Notes under the pieces: model-generated
The model's input: the letters and a program-made list of their open reading frames with translations, nothing else
Told to the model about the DNA's origin: nothing
Databases searched by the model: none
Virus record (IMG/VR): IMGVR_UViG_3300047494_000194
Span: 1 to 45,333 of that record
Source of the DNA: a virus
Reading direction: 5' to 3' (one strand)
DNA: 45,333 bases
Position numbers and translations under genes: made by a program
Part shown: in pieces, positions 40,311 to 45,333 of the stretch
Layout of the letters: every line of letters starts with the position of its first letter
Position numbering within the stretch: position 1 is the stretch's first letter

Positions 40311-40607
40311 ATGACGAAATTCTATAGAGAGTGGAAGGCCCCCGACCCGGCCAAACTAGAAGAGAAGCGCCTTCGCCGTCAGGCCGTGGATCACTTCAGA
40401 GAGACCCGTGATGAAGCCGGGCTGAAAGCCTATGTTCTCTCTCAACGCCCTGATATCCCGGAAGAGGAGATGGCCATTGTGCTCAAATACTTTCGCGACC
40501 AGATCGGGGCCAACCATCCGCTCCGTATCTTTGCCAGTCAAGAACATCCTCATCAGGAAGTGCTTCCCCAGGAAATAGACGATGCCATAACCGGCCGAGC
40601 ACTGTAG
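40311..40607 (+). CDS. uncharacterised small rightward protein
   Basis: 98 aa, ATG 40311 without a strong ribosome site. Helical (AVDHFRETRDEAGLKAYVLSQRPDIPEEEMAIVLKYFRDQ). Divergent from the early block. Convergent with, and overlapping, a doubtful leftward ORF. Role unknown. Confidence 0.5.
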   Translation: MTKFYREWKAPDPAKLEEKRLRRQAVDHFRETRDEAGLKAYVLSQRPDIPEEEMAIVLKYFRDQIGANHPLRIFASQEHPHQEVLPQEIDDAITGRAL

Positions 40608-40704
40608 TCTTCAGAATCGCTTTGTGAGCGGCCTCGAACTTTCTCACGCGGCGTTCGTAAATCGCCTGGCGTCGGCGATCTCTGCGGCGTTGTCGTTTAT
40701 TCAT
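40483..40704 (-). CDS. doubtful small basic ORF downstream of repressor
   Basis: 73 aa, ATG 40704, ten bases past the repressor stop. The N-terminal half is strongly basic (MNKRQRRRDRRRQAIYERRVRKFEAAHK). It overlaps the rightward 98-aa gene by 125 bases, so only one of the two is likely real. No clear ribosome site. Confidence 0.3.
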   Translation of the reverse strand: MNKRQRRRDRRRQAIYERRVRKFEAAHKAILKTTVLGRLWHRLFPGEALPDEDVLDWQRYGADGWPRSGRESI

Positions 40705-40714
40705 GCAACAAATT

Positions 40715-41350
40715 CTACCGCTTCCGATACTGCCGGTGCTCCACCATCACCCCGACAATCGCAATCTGCTGCCGGTCGCTGCGTAACACGCCATAGAGCG
40801 GATTCAGCGGATGCAGCTCGAAGACCGCTGACCCTTCAGCGTTCCGGCCCGCGTCGCGATACTGCTTGAACGTTGCTTCCCCGCTCTCGTCCGTCGCCAC
40901 CACAAAGTCCCCAGGCCTGGGTGAGATCGTCGGCGCGATCACCACCACGTCGCCGGCGGAGAACTTCGGCTCCATCGAATCGCCGCCTACCCGCATCGCA
41001 AATGTGCTCGGCGGATGCTCCAGGTCGGTAAGAACGAACTCGCGAACACCGTCATCGTCAGGTCTCGTATCGACCCCTTTCCACTGCCCTGCCTGAACAT
41101 AATCGATGACGGGGATTTTGCGCCAGCCTAGATGCGCGTCTTCCACGTTACTCTGGTTTGGAAAGAACGCGTCGATGGACAACCCGAGAGCGCCTGCGAT
41201 CTTTGTGCAGGTCTCCCAACTCGCCCCCGTCTTGCCCGACTCGATTCGCCAAAGGAAACTCTGAGAAATTTCTGCAAGCGTCGCCAGCTTCGTCGTCGAC
41301 CAACCCAGCTTCTCCCGGCGTTCTTTTATCTTCGCTCCCACACCAACCAT
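40715..41350 (-). CDS. LexA/CI-like autocleaving phage repressor
   Basis: 211 aa with AAGGAG nine bases upstream. N-terminal XRE HTH (~5-60: ERREKLGWSTTKLATLAEISQSFLWRIESGKTGAS), then a S24 peptidase domain: cleavage pair Ala87-Gly88 (YVQAGQW), catalytic Ser125 (GDSMEP) and Lys162 (ATFKQY). All key residues are present, so the repressor should be RecA-inducible by DNA damage. It holds lysogeny by repressing early promoters. Divergent cro-like gene starts 103 bp away. Confidence 0.9.
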   Translation of the reverse strand: MVGVGAKIKERREKLGWSTTKLATLAEISQSFLWRIESGKTGASWETCTKIAGALGLSIDAFFPNQSNVEDAHLGWRKIPVIDYVQAGQWKGVDTRPDDDGVREFVLTDLEHPPSTFAMRVGGDSMEPKFSAGDVVVIAPTISPRPGDFVVATDESGEATFKQYRDAGRNAEGSAVFELHPLNPLYGVLRSDRQQIAIVGVMVEHRQYRKR

Positions 41351-41453
41351 CGAATGATTCTCCTTGCTTTATGCATGAGAGGTATTGCATGATTGGTATA
41401 ACGTTGAGCTGAACATTTGGGATTAGCTTGGTTACGAAAGGGAGTTAAACACA
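41351..41453. promoter_or_regulatory. repressor/cro divergent control region
   Basis: 103 bp between divergent HTH genes. TGCATGA occurs twice (41372-41378 and 41386-41392), 14 bp apart, and GGTAT twice nearby (41381, 41395). TATAAC (41397-41402) could be a rightward -10, though a -35 is not clear. This is where operators for both regulators should lie. Confidence 0.5.
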
Positions 41454-41717
41454 ATGAACACCCCACTCCGCCGAGTTAGAGAACGGCGCGGAATCTCACC
41501 GGTCGATCTGGCTGCTGCGCTCGGTGTTACTCAGCCGACGATCAACCGCATCGAGAACGGCAAAGCCAAAGCCAGCACCAGGCTGGCAAACGATCTTGCC
41601 CGTTACTTCGATCAAGAGATCACCCGCGACCAGATCCTTTACCCCGAGGATTATCCCGAACCTGCCGAACGAAAAACGGCGCGCCGCGCAACCACCCGAC
41701 TCCGGGAAGCGAGCTAG
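41454..41717 (+). CDS. Cro-like XRE regulator
   Basis: 87 aa, ribosome site AAAGGGAG. XRE HTH (~5-55: RVRERRGISPVDLAAALGVTQPTINRIENGKAKASTRLANDLARYF). Size and position opposite the repressor suit a Cro/CII role. It heads the rightward block ending in xis and int. Confidence 0.75.
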   Translation: MNTPLRRVRERRGISPVDLAAALGVTQPTINRIENGKAKASTRLANDLARYFDQEITRDQILYPEDYPEPAERKTARRATTRLREAS

Positions 41718-41720
41718 CCC

Positions 41721-41786
41721 ATGCAGGCAATCCATATCGAGAACGCCGAGGCAAAGCGTCTCCTCAACGCTCGGAAGGCGGCATAG
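41721..41786 (+). CDS. 21-aa micro-ORF
   Basis: ATG 41721 follows the cro-like stop by three bases. Encodes MQAIHIENAEAKRLLNARKAA. It keeps the stop-3-nt-ATG spacing of the block. May be a coupling peptide. Confidence 0.4.
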   Translation: MQAIHIENAEAKRLLNARKAA

Positions 41787-41795
41787 CCAATGGCC

Positions 41796-41996
41796 TTATC
41801 GCGTGCGTCGATTTCGGGTAGCCAACCAGTAAATCAACTCTCCAAAGGCAGCGAGCACCAGCAGCGAACCACCAACCCCGCCTGCGGCGGAGGCCCATTC
41901 ATAACGTCCAGCCAGCGCCTGAAGCACGGAATGAAGGTGAAGGAGTATGGCGGCGGCGAGATAGATCAGGAGTCTTTTGCGGCTACTGGAAAACAT
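41796..41996 (-). CDS. small membrane protein, antisense within the rightward block
   Basis: 66 aa with GAGAGG five bases before ATG. Two hydrophobic segments (~8-28 and ~40-58). It reads against its neighbours, as superinfection-exclusion or immunity morons do. A rightward ORF (41790-42071) covers the same DNA and keeps the block's spacing, but its protein looks less natural. Confidence 0.55.
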   Translation of the reverse strand: MFSSSRKRLLIYLAAAILLHLHSVLQALAGRYEWASAAGGVGGSLLVLAAFGELIYWLATRNRRTR

Positions 41997-42074
41997 GCAT
42001 ACCTCTCAGGTGCGGGCAATATTTTTGGAACACCCAGAATACCCCACGCTCATTCAGAGAAGGAGGCCTAAGCG

Positions 42075-42338
42075 ATGCGTCTCGCCCGAGCTTCCCTCGT
42101 CCGTCACGGAACCCCTGACATGCCGGACATGATCCGCAAAGAGATCCCGTTGGGGGCAACCTATCTCGTGGATCTGGACAGCATCCGGCGGATGCCTTAT
42201 ACGGATCTGCGCACCGGCACCATCGTTTATCCACTCGCGGTCTACTGCGTAGACGACGCGACCAACTCGTTCGGATGGTTCCAGGTTCAGTTGCTGGATA
42301 TTGACGAAGGCTTGTACACGGCCGAGGAGGCCGCCTAG
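42075..42338 (+). CDS. uncharacterised small rightward protein
   Basis: 87 aa, GGAGG eight bases upstream. A compact beta pattern (EIPLGATYLVDLDSIRRMPYTDLRTGTIVYPLAVYCVDDATNSFGWFQVQLLDI). No family recognised. It follows the previous stop by three bases. Confidence 0.55.
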   Translation: MRLARASLVRHGTPDMPDMIRKEIPLGATYLVDLDSIRRMPYTDLRTGTIVYPLAVYCVDDATNSFGWFQVQLLDIDEGLYTAEEAA

Positions 42339-42341
42339 CGC

Positions 42342-42653
42342 ATGGCCAGGTTCAAAGCTATCTTCCAGTGCGAATTCGAGATCGACGCGGAAAACCTTGC
42401 CGCCGCGCACGCCTGGGCGTTGCAGCGCGCCCGCGATACGACCATCTTCGGCATCAAGGCCATCCGGGTCAGCGCCGGGATCATCCGCCCCTGCCGCTTC
42501 TGCGGCTGCACCGAGGACGACGCCTTCTTCCTCGAGGACAGCGAAACCTGCTCCTGGGCAGACGGCGAGCTCGACGTCTGCACCAACCCTGACTGCCTCG
42601 CCCAGCTCGAGGTCCACCACGCCGCCGGCAAGCCCCAGCCGGAGAAGGTCTAA
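42342..42653 (+). CDS. phage zinc-ribbon protein
   Basis: 103 aa. After an N-terminal beta region (FKAIFQCEFEIDAENLAAAHAWALQRA) a zinc ribbon follows: CRFCGCTEDDAFF, CSWADG, VCTNPDC (~51-85). Similar Cys-rich phage proteins are common but unassigned. Ribosome site GAGGAGG. Confidence 0.65.
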   Translation: MARFKAIFQCEFEIDAENLAAAHAWALQRARDTTIFGIKAIRVSAGIIRPCRFCGCTEDDAFFLEDSETCSWADGELDVCTNPDCLAQLEVHHAAGKPQPEKV

Positions 42654-42657
42654 GCCC

Positions 42658-43173
42658 ATGCTGACCACCCGCACTCCCGCACAGCTCTGCCCCGTCTGCG
42701 GACACATGCTTGATGCCGTCACGTCCGTCGGGGAAGATTGCACCCCGCGCCCCTTTGAAGCCCTGACCGTCTGCATCGGGTGCACAGCATTCCTCGCCTT
42801 CGGGGAGAACCTCCAGCTCTCGGCTCTCACTGCGGAAGAATTCGGAGCTCTGGACGATGAGACGAAAGCGTTGCTCCGCAAGGCCCGTGCAGTAATTCAA
42901 TCCTTGCCCGCGGGCCTGCCGAGTACCACCCGACGTCGAGGAGGCGAGCTGACTATGCCCAGATCTGTTCGAAGCCGCTTGATGGAGTGCGACGCGTTGA
43001 TCGCGGAGCTCCGATCCCCGATGTCGCAGCTGCACGCCCTCGACGGCGCGCGCAACCCGCAGTCTTCGCTCAAGGAGGTCGAGCGCGCGATCGACAAGAT
43101 CGTGAAGCTCCGCGTCGTCCTCTACGATCTCTACGCCCACTTCGAAAAGCAGTCCCAGAAGAAAGCGAGCTGA
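42658..43173 (+). CDS. zinc-knuckle plus helical protein
   Basis: 171 aa, ATG 42658 (GGAGAAGG upstream); longer frames ignored. CPVCGHM and CIGCTAF (~11-44) form a zinc site; the second half is a long helix pair (~105-165). An internal ATG at 42955 could give the second part separately. No family recognised. Confidence 0.55.
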   Translation: MLTTRTPAQLCPVCGHMLDAVTSVGEDCTPRPFEALTVCIGCTAFLAFGENLQLSALTAEEFGALDDETKALLRKARAVIQSLPAGLPSTTRRRGGELTMPRSVRSRLMECDALIAELRSPMSQLHALDGARNPQSSLKEVERAIDKIVKLRVVLYDLYAHFEKQSQKKAS

Positions 43174-43176
43174 CCC

Positions 43177-43419
43177 ATGCTTTCGAACCTCCGCAGCTTC
43201 CCCCACGCCAAGCCCCCCGCGAAGATCCGCGCGCTCGAGCTCTACCACACCATCCGCCAGGTAGCCGAGCGCCTCCACGCCGGCGAGTCCACCGTCAAGC
43301 GCTGGATCTCCACCGGCCGGCTCCGCCCCACCAAGATCGGCGACCGCACCCTCGTCACCGAGACCGATCTCCAGGCCTTTGTCCGCGCCTGCAATCCCGG
43401 CCAGGAAGCGCCTCGCTGA
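43177..43419 (+). CDS. excisionase-like HTH protein
   Basis: 80 aa. A MerR/HTH_17-type domain (~24-70: TIRQVAERLHAGESTVKRWISTGRLRPTKIGDRTLVTETDLQAFVRA) typical of excisionase-family proteins, placed directly before int. It probably steers the right integrase toward excision. Confidence 0.75.
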   Translation: MLSNLRSFPHAKPPAKIRALELYHTIRQVAERLHAGESTVKRWISTGRLRPTKIGDRTLVTETDLQAFVRACNPGQEAPR

Positions 43420-43432
43420 TAGCATTGCCTGC

Positions 43433-44554
43433 ATGCGCATCTACCGCCGCGGCAAGGTCTACTGGTACGAACTCATCTTCCGCGGCGAACGTTTCCAGCG
43501 CAGCTCCGGTTCGAAAAACAGGCGGCTCGCCGGCGAACTCGCCTCCGCCTTCCACACCTCGCTGCTCAAGGGCGAAGCCGGCATCGTCGAACGCAAAAAG
43601 CCCCCCGCCCTCGATGTCGCCATGAAGGCCTTCCTCGCCTGGTCGAAGCTTGAGCACGCCGCCAGCCCGCTCACCGCGAAACGCTCCGTCACCAGCTCCC
43701 GGCCGCTGCTCAAACACTTCGGGAAGATCTCGCTCGATCGCATCTCCGCCCAGGATGTCGAAGCCTACAAACAAGCCCGTTCCGCCCAGCTCGCCCGCGG
43801 CACCACACGCAAGGTAAAGCCCGCCACCGTCAACCGCGAACTCGCCTGCCTGCGCGAGATGTTCAACCACGCCATCAAGGGCCACCCGGATCTCCGTAAC
43901 CCCGTCAGCAAGGTCAAGTTCCTCGCCGAGAACTCCCAGAAGGACCGCGTCCTCACCTACGCCGAACAGCGCGCCTACCTCGCCGCCGCCACCGACACGC
44001 TCTTCGACGTGGCCACCATCATCCTCGAAACCGGCATGCGCCCGGAAGAGGTCTACACCCTGCGCACGTCGCAGATACACCTGGACCGCGGCTTCCTCCA
44101 GGTCGTCAAAGGGAAGACCAAAGCCGCCAGGCGCCGGATCGAGCTCACGGCCGAATGCCGCCGCGTCCTCGCCGAGCGCGTCGAGCGCGCCAGGTCGGCC
44201 AGGCCTGGCACCGGCCTGCTCTTCCCCTGTGAGACCGACCCGCAGCGCCCCATCCCAAAGGTCTCGAACGCCCACGAACGCGCCGTGCGCGATTCCGGCG
44301 TGCCTCGCTTCGTCCCTTACGATCTCCGCCACACATGGGCCACCCGCGCCGCCGAGAGCGGGGTCGACCTGGTCACGCTCGCCGCTATGATGGGCCACAG
44401 CCGCATCCAGATGGTCCTGCGCTACGCGCACCCGACCCAGACGCATCAGACCAGCGCCACGCGCCTTCTGGAGGCCTACAACGCCAGGCGCGAGGCGGAA
44501 GAACAGCGCCTCGGCGTCCCCGATCCGAAGCTGTACCTGCGCCGCCCGGCCTGA
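43433..44554 (+). CDS. int: tyrosine integrase (right end)
   Basis: 373 aa from ATG 43433; earlier in-frame starts lie inside xis. N-terminal arm-binding region (~1-50, VYWYELIFRGERFQRSSG), core-binding domain (~55-160), catalytic domain with Arg203 (ETGMRPEE), Lys228 (VKGKTK), Arg299 and His300 (YDLRHTW; the usual first His is Tyr296), His322 (MGHSR) and nucleophile Tyr331 (RYAHP). The gene lies next to attR with xis in front, the usual arrangement for the enzyme that integrated this phage. Confidence 0.9.
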   Translation: MRIYRRGKVYWYELIFRGERFQRSSGSKNRRLAGELASAFHTSLLKGEAGIVERKKPPALDVAMKAFLAWSKLEHAASPLTAKRSVTSSRPLLKHFGKISLDRISAQDVEAYKQARSAQLARGTTRKVKPATVNRELACLREMFNHAIKGHPDLRNPVSKVKFLAENSQKDRVLTYAEQRAYLAAATDTLFDVATIILETGMRPEEVYTLRTSQIHLDRGFLQVVKGKTKAARRRIELTAECRRVLAERVERARSARPGTGLLFPCETDPQRPIPKVSNAHERAVRDSGVPRFVPYDLRHTWATRAAESGVDLVTLAAMMGHSRIQMVLRYAHPTQTHQTSATRLLEAYNARREAEEQRLGVPDPKLYLRRPA

Positions 44555-44563
44555 ACCGAAATT

Positions 44564-44582
44564 GTAGGGGAATTTGTAGGGG
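44564..44582 (+). repeat. arm-type site candidate near attR
   Basis: 19-bp pair of GTAGGGG units, one base different from 759-777 and in the same orientation, ten bases after the int stop. Confidence 0.55.
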
Positions 44583-44590
44583 CTCCCTGC

Positions 44591-44676
44591 GTCTCCCTGA
44601 GTCTCCCTGCGTCTCACCCAACCCACGAAACCCCCGTCAATGAGCCACAGGGAGACTTACTGAGACTTAGGGAGAC
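44591..44676. repeat. 10-bp-phased GTCTC/GAGAC inverted repeats beside attR
   Basis: GTCTC starts at 44591, 44601 and 44611; GAGAC starts at 44652, 44662 and 44672. Both sets have exact 10-bp spacing and face each other, so the sites lie on one side of the helix. They lie between int and the attR core, where integrase arm and Xis sites are expected. Confidence 0.65.
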
Positions 44677-44685
44677 TACCCCACT

Positions 44686-44739
44686 AGAGGTCTGCAAAAC
44701 CTTTATGCGTCGGTTCGATCCCGACCCGCGCCTCCACAC
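44686..44739. repeat. attR: attR core, partial tRNA-Cys copy
   Basis: Exact copy of 662-715. It has the anticodon arm to CCA of tRNA-Cys but lacks the 5' half, so it is not a tRNA gene. Marks the right end of the prophage. Confidence 0.95.
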
Positions 44740-44759
44740 CTCTTCGCTGACCATCGGTC

Positions 44760-45254
44760 CTAAGGTAGTACCCACCGCGGCCGGACAAAGTGGCACGTGT
44801 ACCCGTTCGGAATCCGTTCCAGATAGTCCTGATGCTCTGGCTCCGCCTCCCAGAACGCCCCAGCCGGCGCCACTTCCGTCACAACATTGCCCGGCCACCG
44901 CCCCGAGGCATTCACCTCGGCGATCACGACCTCCGCAACCTGCTTCTGCCCATCGTTCGTGTAGAAGATCGCCGAGCGGTAACTCGTCCCAACATCGTTT
45001 CCCTGCCGGTTCTTCGTCGTCGGGTCGTGAATCTGAAAGAAAAACTCCAGCAGGTTGCGGTAGCTTACCTTCTCCGGATCGAAGACGATCTCGATCGCTT
45101 CGGCGTGCCCTTCGTGGTTGCGATAGGTCGCGTTGGCAACCTTGCCGCCCGTATATCCCACGCGCGTGGAGATCACGCCCGGAAAGCGCCGGATCAGATC
45201 CTGCATCCCCCAGAAACACCCGCCTGCGAGAACTGCTCGTTCGTTCGTAGCCAT
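44760..45254 (-). CDS. msrA: peptide methionine sulfoxide reductase A
   Basis: 164 aa with GGAGAAACGAG upstream. The catalytic motif GGCFWG at 11-16 holds nucleophile Cys13, and [27 protein letters not shown] and NDVGTSYRS follow in the right order. A later Cys (~154) may resolve the sulfenate. MsrA reduces methionine-S-sulfoxide in proteins. Host gene outside the prophage. Confidence 0.95.
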   Translation of the reverse strand: MATNERAVLAGGCFWGMQDLIRRFPGVISTRVGYTGGKVANATYRNHEGHAEAIEIVFDPEKVSYRNLLEFFFQIHDPTTKNRQGNDVGTSYRSAIFYTNDGQKQVAEVVIAEVNASGRWPGNVVTEVAPAGAFWEAEPEHQDYLERIPNGYTCHFVRPRWVLP

Positions 45255-45289
45255 CTCGTTTCTCCATCTCTCTCGTTTTACGTGTCGCT

Positions 45290-45333
45290 CTACTGCGCCG
45301 CCATCTCGTCCGGCATGATCTGCGGAGCGACCC
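45290..45333 (-). CDS. 3' end of a host gene (partial)
   Basis: The frame ends [13 protein letters not shown] at TAG 45290-45292 and runs to the window end. Too short to identify. It lies upstream of msrA on the same strand. Confidence 0.35.
   Translation of the reverse strand, partial: VAPQIMPDEMAAQ

Noticed and set aside
41790-42071. Rightward 93-aa frame antisense to the membrane gene
   Set aside because: It keeps the block's spacing at both ends, but composition is poor and the antisense membrane protein has a good ribosome site. Kept as an alternative only.
44686-44739. Second tRNA-Cys gene
   Set aside because: Only the 3' part is present; the acceptor 5' strand and D arm are missing, so it is the attR copy.
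1-45333. CRISPR array, insertion sequence or transposase
   Set aside because: No regularly spaced 25-40-bp repeats, no terminal inverted repeats with a transposase and no DDE motif protein was found.

Overview
The window is an almost complete prophage (about 44 kb, roughly 662 to 44739) in the chromosome of a GC-rich bacterium. I infer an acidobacterium (Terriglobia/Acidobacteriaceae-like) from the style of the proteins; this is not proven. The host flanks are short. On the left are the end of a secretin gene (type II/type IV pilus outer-membrane channel), tRNA-Gly(GCC) and tRNA-Cys(GCA). On the right are msrA and the last codons of another gene. The element sits in the 3' half of tRNA-Cys: a 54-bp stretch at 662-715 is repeated exactly at 44686-44739 (attL/attR).

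The virion genes form one long leftward block (about 32740 down to 2478). In transcription order it holds early packaging genes, small terminase, large terminase, several small proteins, portal, scaffold-like protein, major capsid protein, head-tail adaptor-like protein, a very large tail/nozzle-like protein, two large internal-virion/ejection-type proteins, a 1316-aa Sec-exported fibre with an SGNH-hydrolase-like domain, two small membrane proteins and a lipoprotein (lysis candidates). No tape measure, sheath or tail tube is recognisable, so the phage is probably short-tailed (podovirus-like). No endolysin is recognisable.

The leftward early block (about 40176 to 34035) carries a replication-initiator-like HTH protein whose coding sequence contains an iteron-like origin, a ParA-type ATPase, a ribbon-helix-helix partner, micro-ORFs joined by ATGA overlaps, a KH-domain RNA-binding protein and a zinc-ribbon/XRE regulator. 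The switch is a LexA/CI-like autocleavable repressor (leftward) facing a Cro-like HTH gene (rightward). The rightward block then runs through small zinc-finger genes to an excisionase-like gene and a tyrosine integrase next to attR. A second, different tyrosine recombinase lies next to attL.

The most interesting points are: (1) a plasmid-style partition module in an integrated phage, bracketed by phased 8-bp repeat arrays of a kind that recurs at five loci; (2) an origin candidate hidden in the linker of the initiator gene; (3) two outward-pointing tyrosine recombinases that share a 19-bp repeat; (4) phage operon proteins with Sec signal peptides and many cysteine pairs; and (5) a large terminase gene with no ATG, GTG or TTG ahead of its Walker A motif. 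Together these suggest a temperate phage that can integrate but may also be maintained as a plasmid.
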